From Glandiceps talaboti (taxonomy: Eukaryota > Hemichordata > Enteropneusta > Spengelidae), in contig NC_135567.1 in assembly GCF_964340395.1 (NCBI RefSeq), forward strand, positions 10,829,484-10,893,483: a stretch of DNA of 64,000 bases. The letters are read 5' to 3'. Of this stretch, positions 25,425-38,479 are shown in pieces. The notes under the pieces were generated by a model. That model saw only the letters and a list, made by a program, of their open reading frames with translations. It was not told the origin of the DNA and searched no databases. How positions within the stretch are numbered: the first letter of the stretch is position 1; each line of letters begins with the position of its first letter. The position numbers and the translations under genes were made by a program.

Positions 25425-25690
25425 ATCATAAAAAATAGAAGAGAAGACGTGCTGACTTGAAATTAACAAATCTAAGTAAGCTACCCTCTGTGCATCAACA
25501 CACCAGATATCAAAGCAATCTGACTTGAAGTTTATGAGGAGTTGATAAAATGTCATTTTTTGAAAAAAAAATCATAAAAAATTGAAAAATGGCACAGATC
25601 AACTTGGCATGAACAAATCTGAATAGCCTCCCCCCAGGGAACATGCACACCAGATATCGAAGTATTCTGGCTGTTACTTCAAAGAAGATA
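25425..25690. repeat. Diverged tandem pair, about 130 bp each
   Basis: Both units contain an ACTTG(A/G)... AACAAATCTGAATAG/AACAAATCTAAGTAAG segment and CACACCAGATATC(A/G)AAG, with long A-runs between them. Confidence 0.6.
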
Positions 25691-27529
25691 GTGAAAATAT
25701 GAAAGTTTGACGGACACCTATGATTCACCTATACACTCTATACTCTATACAACCTATAACTAAAGCTACGCTTTCAGCTTTCGCTGACAACGGAGCTAAA
25801 AAAGTTGACCAAATGCATTGCAAAATAAGTACACTGCTAAGTCGACTACCTAAAATTTTGCAAATCACTTTATAGGAAAACTTGTAATGTCTATTTTTTA
25901 AACATGATTATATGTAAATTACGTGAATGACGCTTACGTCCGTGAATTTGAAACATGAGGGCGCCTTGAGGACAATTGTTTTCAGGACAAGCTATCTTAC
26001 AAAATACTAAACATGTATAGTCATGACAAAGCAGTCAAACTGATGCGTACAATGTGTGTTAGTGGAGGTAAATGATCATTATTTATTGAAAAAACAGGTA
26101 CATACTTATATAAGTGTGCCTTGCGTTATTTTGGAAATCATCTTACTATACATGTTAGCGCAAACATGTTCATTTCATTATAAAGTGAGTGCCCCCAACG
26201 ACAAGAGTCGGGGTAACTGAGATTACGGTACGTAACAGGGGTACGATTATTATATTAATGAAAATATCATTTGATTTATGACATCAAGTTATAAATTTGA
26301 ACATCTAGTGAGAATTGGTTGATTCTATTTATTTGCAGGGAGGAAGATGAGTATTCTCACAGTGAATCCATCCCTAGCAATATTAGCCAGAGTGGAGGAA
26401 GCTGCACTGCAATTGCCAAAATGGAAGTGAATCACCCCCTTAGGTAAGTCGTTATTTAAAATACTAGTGTTTTTTTATTAAGGCACAGGAACACTGTAAA
26501 TTAAATGTATGATGACTCGTCTGGACACCTGGGATCTCGCGGTGGCTTGCAATGGCTCTGATCTTGTTCTGCATGTAAGTTCTTAGTACATTTACAATTC
26601 TTTGCATAGGGCAAAATGAAATAAAAAATAAATATGTTGTTTCCGACAACATGACTTAGATAGGGAAGGTAGGAATTTCAACGATCACAATAGTTCCGTG
26701 AGAGTTTGAGGGATGTAAAGTTAGTAAATGAAGACATACAATTACAAGTTAAATAGACAAAAACGTAATGCAGACTGCACTGCAAAAGTCTAAAAAAAAT
26801 ATGGTTTCTCCCTGGAATATTATATTTGAAAAGGTGACGACAGGTGGGGTAAAGGTATGAAGGCATGCACGGAAATAGAATTAGTGGACTGTTATCATTT
26901 TACCTTCTTGCACACACAAAAAAAGTTGAGTCGGTAATGTACGATCAGTCGGATTATAGGAAACACACTATTTATTTTATTTGGCCTAACCTCAAACTTC
27001 CATATGCTAGGTGATATTTGGAGCACTTGATCATGTATATGATCGTATGCTTTAATGGGAATATTGTCTCTTCATTGTAGTTTCTATATGTGTAACCTCA
27101 AACTGTCATATGCTAGGTAGAGGAGGATTGTATCCTTTAATGCTACTATCATCATCGTCATAGTTTCTATATTTATGTATAGTTTCTATATCCATCTATA
27201 GTTTCCATATCTATCTATCTATAGTTTATATATATATATCTATAGTTTATATAACTATCTATAATTTATATAAATGGTAAAATATACTTTCCAAAATCCT
27301 TTAGGGTATTAAAACTTATTAGTGGCTCCGTTTCACACGGAAGACCATGAAGTGTTTTACTTTTTTAATGAATACTAGCAGCGCGTGTATATCTAACAAT
27401 TATGTGGAGCTGGCTCTTTGGAAGCTCCATAACTGTACATGTCTCAACAAAGTCACACAAAAAAAATATGTTTGAATGAAAACAAAAAAAATTAATGAAT
27501 ACACAACCAAAGAACATATGTGAACTTCT

Positions 27530-28020
27530 CATGGTTACGCAGATGACACACAACTCGTAAATATGTTCAAGCCCCGGATAAGTGATCAAACCAAAGTAAC
27601 AATGTGTTTAGAGAGGTGTATACGGGATATTCAGACCTGGGTGACAACACATCGACTCAAGTTAAACGATAGCAAAACAGAAGTCATGATCTTAGGAACA
27701 CCTCAACAATTAGCAAAGTCTACAATTGAACATATTGTAGTCGGAAATGATCAAATACAAGTAGTAGACAATGTACGTAATTTGGGTGGATGGCTAGACT
27801 CTAATATATCAATGGATCGCCATGTCAATCAAATCTGCAAGAAAGTGAACCACAACTTACACAATATTCGTCAGATCCGGAAATATTTAAATCAAAGCGC
27901 AACTGAAACATTAGTTCATTCTCTAATCACTTCACATCTAGATTATACGAATACCATAATGTTTAGAATGTCTCAATACTTGTTTGATAGGTTACAACGA
28001 GTTCAGAATGCGGCACGTGA
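27530..28020 (+). mobile_element. LINE reverse-transcriptase fragment (CR1/Jockey-like)
   Basis: In frame from 27536: YADDTQLVNMF, the catalytic box, followed by WVTTHRLKLNDSKTEVMILG, RNLGGWLDSNISMD, QICKKVNHNLHNIR and FDRLQRVQNAAR. This is the palm C-terminal part and thumb. The 5' part is missing at once before YADD and the frame breaks after AAR. Confidence 0.75.
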
Positions 28021-28789
28021 TGATCACAGCAGTACGTCGTAGAAACAATACCATAGTAGTACAAGTATTTAAGCAAACCAACTAAACGGTATATACAATC
28101 GTCGAGATAAGAAAAAAACGAAGTAGAAACGTAACTTGCGAAATACACAACCATACAAGTTAACGAAACAACGTTTATTCACAGAAAAACTTGTCTGTGG
28201 TTTAGTATACGTACGGGAAAAGTCATTTACAAATCACATAACGAAGTAGACACCAAATGAATGACTAATCTCGATGAATGTCCGACAATTGGATACAGAG
28301 TAATTGTAAATTGTCTGTTGATGAGTTTTCTGACATCGGAGGAAAGGGTGGTGTAAACGAACAAGTACTTGAAGTCGACATTGAAGTGAAAGGGTATAAA
28401 TACTAGATGTCGTTGGGTGACCGCGATTACCCTGGAACGACTCCAGTTGGTAAAACATATCAGTGCAGGGCGATGATACAGGATAATATGGATGGTACAT
28501 GTATGGCGACTAGGATTGACAATCTGTTATACTTGTGAAGTTACTTTGTCGGTTCTCGTAATTGTGTTAGTTGGAAAATTTAGAGATTCGCCCATCCGAG
28601 TATTCATAACTGACGAAGGAGCAGTTGACGTCATGAACGTGGTCGCTGATGCGGAAAATTTTATACCTAGCTGTTCAAATTGTCCTTTTTACAGGATTTA
28701 TGGTGTTGGTGGTTCTCTGTTTGGCTTCATATTTGGTCGTCATAGATTATATTATGAACTGCCATTTACGACTGTCCATGTTTAGAGCA

Positions 28790-29325
28790 CTTGGCATTTT
28801 ACCACTATCGTAACGACGGAGAATTGCTGTGTAAGCATCAACGATCACTTGACGAACTCTATTGTTTTCCATGTATTTTTCCGGGTCACTATTCACTAGA
28901 TGTGAATGGATTTTACTCCAAAAGCTATTGGGCACACAGAGTTTGTCACGCAAATGTTGTAAATGGTATTTCAGATACAGATTTATATTTGAACTTTTTC
29001 AACGAAGCAGCAAATTCGGTAATGACCGATGGAATGCCTTCACTAATGGCTGGAGATGTCGTTGTCGTTAGACAATTGTCGGATACACAAATATTGGGGA
29101 GGAGAACTCTTGGCACAATTTTTATATCACATGGGAATTCAATATATTTCACCCAAACATACTCTCAGAATATGCCTTTTGAAAACAATCATAAAAATTC
29201 AAGCTTATAAGGAGATTGCTGAGCAGAATAAAGAGTATGCTGTTCTTTGATCAGTTATGGATATTGCCGCTCATGCTTGTCATGCCTTTTATCGAAAAGC
29301 TGGTTACTTGAATATGTAGTTTTTT
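28790..29325 (+). mobile_element. Decayed DDE-type (DDE_3-like) transposase
   Basis: Plus-strand frames give ANVVNGISDTDLYLNFFNEA, SLMAGDVVVV, then in a second frame DNCRIHKYWGGELLAQFL and GIQYISPKHT, and further on MDIAAHACHAFYRKAGYL. VVVDNCRIH is the second catalytic D block of DDE_3 superfamily transposases, and the 'FYRKAGY' end fits a family seen in several invertebrates. The stretch from 28490 may hold a further decayed part. At least two frameshifts. Terminal repeats were not located. Confidence 0.55.
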
Positions 29326-31689
29326 GAAGATTGTGTAGGTACGTGCAAGTGTAAATGTACAACTGGAGTTTTTCCCTGCACATTTACATGTATTTATTTA
29401 TTTCAAATCATGGGACATTTGTTTTATCTAGCTATAGGTAGAGTGTAAACCTAGTTTCTACCAACCGTACTCGTGAAATAGGACATTGTCAGTGATTTCA
29501 AGTACTTAGTGACTCTAATTAAATACACAATAAAGTGAGAATGCATACAGTGTCAGTGATCTATTTATTAGTTTACTCACTATCAATTGTGAGTCTATAA
29601 AACTTATGTGGCATGCTAATGTCCGATGTCAAACTGAGTGTGGCACGTCTGTTGTTGATTAATTTGCATTTAAAGTTGTCGGAGTGTGTGTAAAAATGTT
29701 TTGTCCCATGAACTAAACACCAAGCCTACACCATTTCAGCCGTATCGTAATTTATTTATCGATCATCTATGCTCTGTCAGTCATAAATTATTTTCACTAA
29801 TTTCACAATAGACCGCATTTAGATTTTTTGTTTTGATGATATAAAACATTGATTACTATTAAGTTAAGAAAATATCCTCTTCTTCTGTTTCAAGATACTC
29901 AGTTCAGTTGTAGCAATTGTGAAGACAATCCTGCAAACAAAACACAAAAAAATGTTCATCATAAGAAAACAACCTTCTTATTGGACAAGAGCGTGCGATT
30001 CTACAATAAATAAACAAACAAACAAACAAACACACAAACATGATGGCCGATCTTTGACGATGACGTTATCGTGTATGGTCTCAAAACCGATACAACATTA
30101 AAAACAGGAACATTTTGACGAACATATCCATAATAAAATGATATTTTGTACGAGCTTAAATTCATAATAAAACTGTACAGGTACGTGCATTTGGTGACGG
30201 TAACACCGATGTGACTCTAGGCTACCTGTTATGTGTATACTACACCAATTGTCTGTGGCTACACTTACCGGTACCAAGCTAAGTAATATTGTAGTTACAC
30301 TCGCGGCCGACCATCTGGTTTTATTAACATATTAAGTATTTTCTGAAACTTTCAAGAACCTAAACGATACTACCAGCTTGTATTTCGAAATAATCATGAA
30401 AAAATACACAGAAATCTGATGAAATTGAACGATCATTTAAACACTTCAGTTAGACGATGAAGCAAGAGTTGGGTTCGAAAACGGATTTTATTTAACAACT
30501 TTATTGATCCAACACAGATGATATCCGCATCTGGGAAATCTACGTATAATCAAAGTAGTAGCTATGAAAACAATAAATAAAAGCTATGGAAACTGTGTAA
30601 CAAAGAAAGATAAAACAATAAAAAAGTAATGAGGTGATGGAATGAACCAGGCAGTGGAAACTCAAAAGTTACAAATACTGGTAACAAATATTACAATAAA
30701 ATGTAAAAAGATGTGTCGATAAAAAAGAGGGATTCCATGATAGAAATTAAAAAATGAAAGGATGTAGCAGAAAAGGCTCTAGGTGACTATATATGACCGA
30801 ATCAAAAGAATGGTGTATGTCCAAAATGAATATTGTAGCTACTGAGAAAAATTGACAAGTCATCAACAGGTGGGGAAAATAACGTGATCAAAAGGTGGCA
30901 AATCACTGGAACAGGCATAACAGGGGTGGTGGTGGGGGTAATAAATTGAAATTACCAATTCTCTTTTTGTACATTCCCTGTGGTACCAAGATTTTCGTTG
31001 ATTTGGAGTTTTATTTTTTTCTTTGTTTTGTTAAATCGTGAGAAGACTTTGCACAAATCAGTGAAATAAAAGTGATAGATATTGAGCTCTGATTGTTTGA
31101 AATGGTGTGTGACTAAATTGTCTTTGTGGGGCTTTGATAGTGTATAGAAAGAGGGTGTTAATTAATGTTCGTTTATTCGTACTCACAATTCTCTCTTTTA
31201 TTCTCTTAATGGTATTTGGTACTTGTAATTGCATAAGAGAGATTGCGAGTGTTGCAGGTGAGTTGGCTGACCAGTGGCTAAGATTAATCAGTCATTTATT
31301 GGTGATTTGGCTAGCGATGGTTTTCATCATACTGTGGACAAACTTTACATTGGTTGCATGGTTTACAACACCCATGTTTAGTTTTACTAGGTTTGTTATT
31401 AAGATATGCTCCAAATGCCATCAAAAGTATATCGAAGAAACAAAGTGAGAATTACGAATAAGAATTGCCAAATTCGAAAAAAGAATTACTTTGATCATCC
31501 TTCACCATACATTCGATAAACTATCCTCGTTCACAGTCACAATTAGAAACCCACGATGTAAACAGCAGAACAATACATTTAAACCAAAGGCCTACACAAA
31601 ACTGTTTTAAGATACTGGCTAGACGCTTCAAGAACAGGCGTGACAACAGGCAAACTACAAGACCAAAACAAAAGTCGTCTACACCCATC
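29326..31689. other. Intron sequence without recognisable genes
   Basis: Two things stand out. At 30480-30540, TTATTGATCCAACACAGATG and TCCGCATCTGGGAAATCT look like the reversed 3' end of a LINE. At 31134-31448 an ORF with hydrophobic runs but no ATG start and no known family probably has no meaning. Confidence 0.4.
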
Positions 31690-32150
31690 CTCGGCATCTC
31701 AACTGTCACGGTGACAAATGTTTCATTCAGTCAACTTACACCCGCCCAAATTAACTTTCGTTCCAGACCAGACAAAATCAACAAATAGAGAACAGGAAGC
31801 AGACGTAGACAGGAAAGTTTTACACGGAAATGTAGACTACATTGATGTTCCATGACAAACAGGACAACAACACCACACTAAACCAGGACATGTGATCGCG
31901 TTTAATCAGACTAAAGCACTAAACTGGAAGCCTTTCTATCGGCCGTAGAAAGCGATGTCCTGGGTACAAGAAGACAAAGGAAGGCATACGACTACATTAG
32001 TAAAGAAGAAAAAGAAAGCTACGCCTTTCAACAATTGAAAACCGCCACGATTTAACAATAAACAACAGACAAGGGCAGACGTATGGTTGTCATGGATACG
32101 CAATGATATATAGACAACTGTAAAGAAAAAATTCAATTTATGTTTACGTT
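31690..32150 (+). mobile_element. Penelope-like element relic
   Basis: Decayed plus-strand frames read VTNVSFSQLTPAQINF, TKLEAFLSAVESDVLG, AYDYISKEEKESYAFQQLK and DKGRRMVVMDTQ followed by YIDNCKEKI. The order 'VxNLSxxxLTPxE', 'ISKEE...LK' and 'DKGxxVVVMDxxxY' is characteristic of the N-terminal part of Penelope-like reverse transcriptases. Several stops are present and the RT core is missing. Antisense to the surrounding gene. Confidence 0.6.
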
Positions 32151-32833
32151 TACCCGATTATTATGTGGAGACCAATAGTCTCAAGACTGTCCATACAGAA
32201 GGCATCACGGAAAGCATTTGAAATATAGTGCTAATTGATTTTCCTGCCAATTTTTGTTATTACTTTACCAAAATGGTCTATGTAAACGTAAGACGAAATA
32301 GATAACCTCGTAAGTAATCCTTACAATCGAAAATATAATTCAGGGCCTTACTGTTGCCAGCAACTCTCTGCACAATGTATGTGACATTCCGTCAAAACAT
32401 ACATCATATGCCAATTTTGACGTTGCAGTTGTTGCAGCAGTAAGTTACCTGCAATCTAGTGAAGAACACCACGATTAAATACCAATAAACGTGAAAACAT
32501 CAGAAAAGTAGGCGATTGTACTTACCATCATCAGCTCGACATCCGACATGTTTGACCCACAAGCGCGACCCACAAGTGCACACGCCTCCCTAGCAACGGT
32601 ATCGTGCGAATCCACTCCCAGAAACAACGGAAATTTAGCTACCGTACGTTCCCACTGTTTAGATAGAGAATTATATGAAGCAATCGCCAGAACTTTTTAA
32701 TTTATATTATTTTACGAATTAGGTAATTGTTATATTTGGTAGATGACAACTTTATCATTTTGCTAAAAATGTTGACATCATTGCAACTTATAATTAATAT
32801 ATGCAAGAAATAAAATAAATGTCGAAAACTTAC

Positions 32834-33130
32834 CCTTTGATGCTGTACAAAAAGCACCCACAGGACGTTTAGAGTAAGAAGATTCAAGACTGTTTATTTC
32901 GAATCGAATGACATTTCTAACTCCTTCAAAATCAATAAATACTCTATTCCTTCCTACCATGGCAATTCCATTTTCTATCCAGAAAAAATGATATCCCTCT
33001 TTTTCGTAGCGTATTAGGGAGATAAAATCATACAGTTCCCCGCCCGTCGCTAATGTACCTCCGTGGTAATTGCATGCCTGATATGCTTCAGTGTGTGACT
33101 CAAATCTTCCTTTTATCAAAAATAGGATAA
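32834..33130 (-). CDS. Exon 7: C-type-lectin-like module with two cysteines
   Basis: A 297-nt phase 1-1 exon (acceptor CCTTTCAG, donor G|GTAAGTTTTC). It encodes TEAYQACNYHGGTLAT near the start, FFWIENG in the middle, and RPVGAFC at the end. C-x-x-x-GG-x-LA and the terminal FC resemble the outer disulfide pair of C-type lectin domains. The inner cysteine pair and the EPN/QPD and WND motifs are absent, so calcium-dependent sugar binding is unlikely. It could instead belong to another single-exon module family that I do not recognise. The coding status is well supported by the open frame and splice sites. Confidence 0.6.
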
Positions 33131-33329
33131 CTGAAAGGTATATGAAGATCAACGTAAAAATATCATGTTACATAATCAACATACATTATTGGCGAGTCAG
33201 TAAAAATGAAAATAAACAATGTATCGAACGAAACAATAAGCAGAATAACAACCACATTTATAATGAATGCCTCACGTAAGGGCAAAAACCACATATTTTC
33301 TCCCAACATACATTGTTGGAATGCAAAAT

Positions 33330-33910
33330 TCTTAGTTATAGTTAAATTAATTATATGAAACTATAACAACTCGTGCACTTTGTTATCATTAATAAATACA
33401 CCAATTTATATGAAATTTGAATCTTACATTCATAAAATACAGCCTAATTAACGAAATCAAATAATTATGCAAATGGTTCATTAAAACTAATAAATTAAGC
33501 CAACAGGCTTGCTTGTCATAATATGGTTGATGTATTTGCCAAATTCTATGGAATTTAAAGTGTGGCTTTAAAAAATATATAGCTTATTTATTTAAGATCA
33601 GTAATTGATTAAATTACTCACTAAAAGTAAAAACTATGTCAACGAAATTGATAATCCTTGTGCACATTGTTATGTTTGATATATGTACCAATGGTATGAC
33701 ATCTGAAGCTTCCATTCTTAATATATAGCCTAATTACCGAATATAATTAATTATGTAAATTACTCATTGAATCTAAACATTATACCTACAGGCTTTATAG
33801 TGTATGTGTGCTTACTGTGGTATAAGTCGTGTTCTGGTTGATGTACATAATAAATCTTGCAAGTTTTGAAGTATGCATAGATAGCGCTAAATAACAAATT
33901 ACCCAGTAGC
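33330..33910. repeat. Diverged tandem units of the same intronic repeat
   Basis: Three loose copies of a segment of about 200 bases with GCCTAATTAACGAAATCAAA or GCCTAATTACCGAATATAAT, ATGNAAAT, TTCATTAAAACTAA and ACAGGCTT. No exon is recognisable here. Confidence 0.5.
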
Positions 33911-34429
33911 ACCATAAGCTATGTCAATAATCTGTACGCGGCATGAACGCTTTGTTATGGTTAAGGTATCATTATATTTAAACTAAGGGCAATATGTGTT
34001 ATACATGATGTATCCCTTAATTTGAAAAATATCCATCCATACTACATTGAATCTGGAGCTTAACTCAATTTAGTGGCGTTTTCGAGGATGTTCATGGTTT
34101 AGTGAGCTGTGCACTATAGGCAGTAGTTCATAATTTTAAATCTGATATGGAAGGGATTTCAGGGATAGTTGACCAGTAGAGCCGGGAATGCGTTCATGAG
34201 TTCTGATTTAGCTGAAAGACAGAAAAGAGGAGAGAATAACGTCTCCCCAATCCCTTTCTCTAAAATAATGAAATCTTATCTCCATTTCAATTAAAACATT
34301 ATTTTGTATATTTCAAGTTTGAACTTGTTGAATGCTTTATAATAGCACAGCAAAATGTTGTTGTGGCCACTATATATAACATTATAACTTTTTTTGTATA
34401 TTTACAGAGACTTGTACTCAGTACACTTG

Positions 34430-35600
34430 TAATAAAGTTATTGAAAACTTGTAATAAAATTGCCGACATTTCTAATAAACTGACGACATTTGTTACAAGA
34501 TTGTCGACATTTGTAATAAACTAACAACATTTGTAATAAAATTGCCGACATTTGTAATAAACTGACGACATTTGTACTGAAATTGCCGACATTTGTAATA
34601 AACTAATGACATTTGTAATAAAATTGCCAACATTTCTAATAAACTAACGACATTTGTAATAAAACTGCCAACATTTGTAAAAAACTAACGATAATTGTAA
34701 TAAGATTGCTGATATTTGTAATAAACTAATGACATATGTAATAAAATTGCCGACATTTGTAATAAACTAACAACACTTGTAAAAGAATTGCCGACATTTG
34801 TAATAAACTAATGACATTTGTAATAAACTAACAACACTTGTAATAGAATTGCCGACATTTGTAACAAACTAATGACATTTGTAATAAAATTGACATTTGT
34901 AATAAACTAACGACATTTGTAATAAAATTGCCAACATTTCTAATAAACTAACGACATTTGTAATAAAATTGCCAACATTTGTAAAAAACTAACGATAATT
35001 ATAATAAGATTGCTGATATTTGTAATAAAGTAATGACATATGTAATAAAATTGCCGACATTTGTAATAAACTAACAACACTTGTAATAGAATTGCCGACA
35101 TTTGTAATAAACTAATGACATTTGTAATAAACTAACAACACTTGTAATAAATTTGCCGACATTTGTAATAAACTAACAACACTTGTAATAAAATTGCCGA
35201 CATTTGTAATAAACTAACGACATTTGTAATAAACTAACAACATTTGTAATGCAATTGCCGACATTTGTAATAAACTAATAACGACATTTGAAATAAACTA
35301 TCGTAATAGAATTGCCTAGATTTGTAATAAACTGACATTTGTAATAAAATTGACATTTGTAATAAACTAACGACATTTGTAATAAAATTGCCAACATTTG
35401 TAATAAACTAACGACATTTATAATGAAATTGCCAACATTTGTAAAAAACTAACGATAATTATAATAAGATTGCTGATATTTGTAATAAACTAATGACATA
35501 TGTAATAAAATTGCTGACATTTATGATAAACTAACGACATTTGTAATACCATTGCCGACATTTGTAATACAATTGCCGACATTTGTAACAAAATTTGAAG
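34430..35600 (+). repeat. 41-bp tandem array, about 1.2 kb
   Basis: Alternating half-units of 20-21 bases, ATTGCCGACATTTGTAATAA and CTAACGACATTTGTAATAAA, repeat with variation (GCCAACATTTC, ACTAACGATAATT, TGCTGATATTTG). Larger blocks recur, for example GATAATTATAATAAGATTGC, showing higher-order duplication. Stops occur in the frames examined. Confidence 0.93.
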
Positions 35601-35714
35601 TAAAACTGACAATAAAATTTACAATCAATGCCTCATCTTCATCAATCCTAGATTTCAACAAATCAAACATCTGAATCTAAGAAACTTTATTAAAATTCCC
35701 TGTGTAATAACTTA

Positions 35715-36960
35715 TTCTACATGTTATGTTATGTTTATTTATTAAAGTGTCATGTGTGGACTTACCCATAGCCACACCCAGCCCCTAGGGCTTACAAGAC
35801 ACTAAAGTAATACAAATCTTTAACTTATGAATAAGTAATCGTACATATTTAAACATTGTACATAAATTCCTTTCTCTTACAAAAAGCATCGCTAACAAAA
35901 TTTGCTAGGTCAAATGGCATGGTTGTCATTAAAAATTCTAGGTTTTCAACAACGTCTCTTGTGTCAAAATGAGGAGATGTTTCCCTAGCTTTTGAAAACA
36001 GAAACTCTCGAAATTCATGATAAAGTCCACAGTGAAAGAGGAAATGTATCTCATCTTCAACTCGTCTTTGCAAAAATCACAAAGTCTTTCCTCCCTGTCT
36101 AAATTAGAAAATCTACCAGTTTCAATTTTTAAAGGAAGAATACCTAGTCTGAGCTGAGCTAAAAGTGATCGCTTACCACGTGACAAATTATACGTTAAAT
36201 AATTTTCCAGACCATAATGTTTTTTGAAAGTAACATATGTTTTTAACGTAGGCTTTCCTTTCACATTAATTTCCCAATTATTACCATGAAAGGTTCTCAG
36301 TTTTTCTTTCACAAATGAAATATTACACGTCTCCATATTATGAAAAATTGCTTGTAAACCAATTTCTGTAAATAATTTCAACATGTCCTGGGCCCAATTT
36401 TTTGAATTTAACTCGTAGTCCCATAAAAACACTTGTTTGGTTATCCTGTTATCTGGCATAGATAATAAACGATTCCATAATCTGGCCATATTAAGCTGGT
36501 GCCTTATCAGACAACTGTCTCAGCCCATATCTCCAGTAACAGCAAGTATCGGAGCGAATTTATGGACACTGAGAAAATATCTCATAGCCCGATTTTGAAT
36601 GGCGTCACATTTCGACTTGGGTTTAAAGCCCCAAATGCCAGAACAATAATCCAATATTGGGGCAACACATGAATGAAATTACGGCACCAAGAGCTCTCCC
36701 AGCACCATTTGAGAGAGTTTCAGCAGTTACATCATAGTCTAAAAATTCATCCAGTACTACACCTAAGTACTTATACTTCGACACAACATCGATACACGTT
36801 AAGCCAGGGAAGTTTTGCGCCGGTATTTAGCACCAAAATTGTTACAGAACTATATTGTTATGCATTTACTTCTATGATTCAAATCCAAAATTCTTTCTTT
36901 ACATATCAGAGTTTATCGTTGGTTGGCCTGTCATAGGCTTGTGTTAATAAAACCATCAGA
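35715..36960 (-). mobile_element. LINE 3' part on the minus strand
   Basis: Read leftward: KYKYLGVVLDEFLDYD, GRALGAVISFM, then frames with stops resembling IWGFK and QNRAMRYFL, the long open segment MARLWNRLLSMPDNRITK to 35938, RLCDFC, and after a frameshift EDEIHFLFHCGLY ending at 35849. This is an RT thumb followed by the usual C-terminal zinc-like region. A 3'UTR with an ACATA simple tail ends near 35715. It lacks the RT core and endonuclease. Among the LINE pieces in the introns it is the one that runs in the gene's sense direction. Confidence 0.8.
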
Positions 36961-37866
36961 CAAATATTGGAAATCGATTGTTTCTTTTTATACATAAGTA
37001 CAATTAGTTCACAGACCAACAATAATCGAAACTTGAAACTGGTGTGTGTGTGTGTGCTCTAGACTTTGATGAGATATAGCAATATACAGCATCCATAACA
37101 CCAAGTGTCCGTAACGTATGATGTCTGAAATATTCGCCTTTATGCATATTAATCTCTTCACACCCACTGGCAAGAATATGTCGATGTAGACCTATTAATA
37201 TACTAACTTGTTTTTAAAAATTACCGTTAACAATTACTTCCCAAGCCATTACGAAGCTTTCAATTTTTGCCCCCACATGCACCCTAAATGACTATTGGTT
37301 GTGAAATTGCCGTTTCTATGTTTTCTAGAGAAATCAGTTTGTTGGTAGTCAACCAACCAACCAACACGTGTCCGCAATGATTAAAATATATGCATTCGAA
37401 AATACAAGCATGAAGAGTTGATCAAGTGTGGATTGATGATGCTAGTTCGTATATTCACTCTTCACTCAGAAGCCTTCACAATCACAAACGACTCATACAT
37501 TCGCAGCTTGCACACTAGAAAAAGTGGCATTCAATAACTAGATAAATTCAGGTTAGAAAACAGATTGAAATTACTGTTTATCTACCCTCCATACGCCCGT
37601 CTTTCCATCCGCCCGTCAGTCAGTCAGTCAAACAACCAACCAGGTATCTTTTGACAAAGTCAATTTAACAACACGTCCGCCAATGATCAAAATTTACAGT
37701 CGTTCAATAAAGCATGAAGTGTTGATCAAGTGATGGAATTATGATTTGAACTGATGGGTTGGTACATCAGTACTGCTGGGTATATCATTTAGGTACTAGT
37801 TGGTAAATAAGTAGGTAGGTAGATAAGTAGACTTATTATTGACTAATGGCATGATTGCATGATTAC

Positions 37867-37867
37867 G

Positions 37868-37941
<74 letters not shown>

Positions 37942-37958
37942 GTTGGTTGGTTGGTTGG
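37867..37958. repeat. GATT/GGTT microsatellite, 5' of the SINE
   Basis: About seventy bases of TGAT units followed by five GGTT units. Confidence 0.97.
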
Positions 37959-38226
37959 CTACAGGGTTGTCGGTGGCCAAGTCGTTAAACCACTTGCCAC
38001 TTACCACTGCGGTCGGGGTTCGAACCCCGTTCAGGGTTCGAATAAATTTACCACGCTGTAAGTAAGAAGAGTGTCGTTCAGTTTGACTCTACCGAACAAC
38101 GCAGGTTTTCCCTGGGTACTCCGGTTTCCTCCTGCATTAACACTGAACCCATGAGGGATGGCCCTCACTGGACTTCTTGGGAGACAAGTGTTTAAATGCT
38201 TAAAGAACTATCCAGTATAAATAAAG

Positions 38227-38268
<42 letters not shown>

Positions 38269-38275
38269 TATTATT
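37955..38275 (+). mobile_element. tRNA-derived SINE with a conserved central domain
   Basis: A box GGTGGCCAAGTCG, B box GGTTCGAACCC, then an unrelated body containing CCTGGGTACTCCGGTTTCCTCC, a motif shared by several invertebrate SINE families, and a TTA simple-repeat tail. It is inserted between GATT/GGTT microsatellites on both sides. Confidence 0.75.
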
Positions 38276-38332
38276 GATTGGTTGGTTGGTTGGTTGGTTG
38301 GTTGGTTGGTTGATTGATTGATTGATTGATTG
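38229..38332. repeat. ATT array then GGTT/GATT microsatellite
   Basis: ATT units form the SINE tail, followed by GGTT and GATT units mirroring the array on the other side of the SINE. Confidence 0.95.
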
Positions 38333-38479
38333 ACAAAGACTCAAAGGGCCAAGTGGCTGACATAATTGTTGTAAATTAATTCTAGGAAACCTGTAATGAC
38401 GATATTTTATATCCCTTCTAAGTTTAGAATGAGTAACTCCATTCCTTTGAAAGTCAGAAAGGAACACCCTTAACTTTTT

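Larger units (their letters stand above)
21285..27529. other. First part of the 11.5-kb intron between exons 7 and 8
   Basis: Holds the CTGT microsatellite, T, G and A homopolymers (22903-22927, 23780-23792, 25414-25426), the tandem pair at 25.4 kb and ordinary AT-rich sequence. A segment at 22870-23330 starting GCGACCTATCGGTCAGAATA looks repeat-derived. No exon-like frame with cysteine modules was found. Confidence 0.5.

Noticed and set aside
28747-29152. Minus-strand ORFs opposite the DDE relic
   Set aside because: The catalytic and C-terminal motifs are on the plus strand; the minus frames look plausible but match nothing I recognise.
34430-35600. CRISPR-like array
   Set aside because: Units are contiguous, variable and have no unique spacers; this is a eukaryotic tandem repeat.
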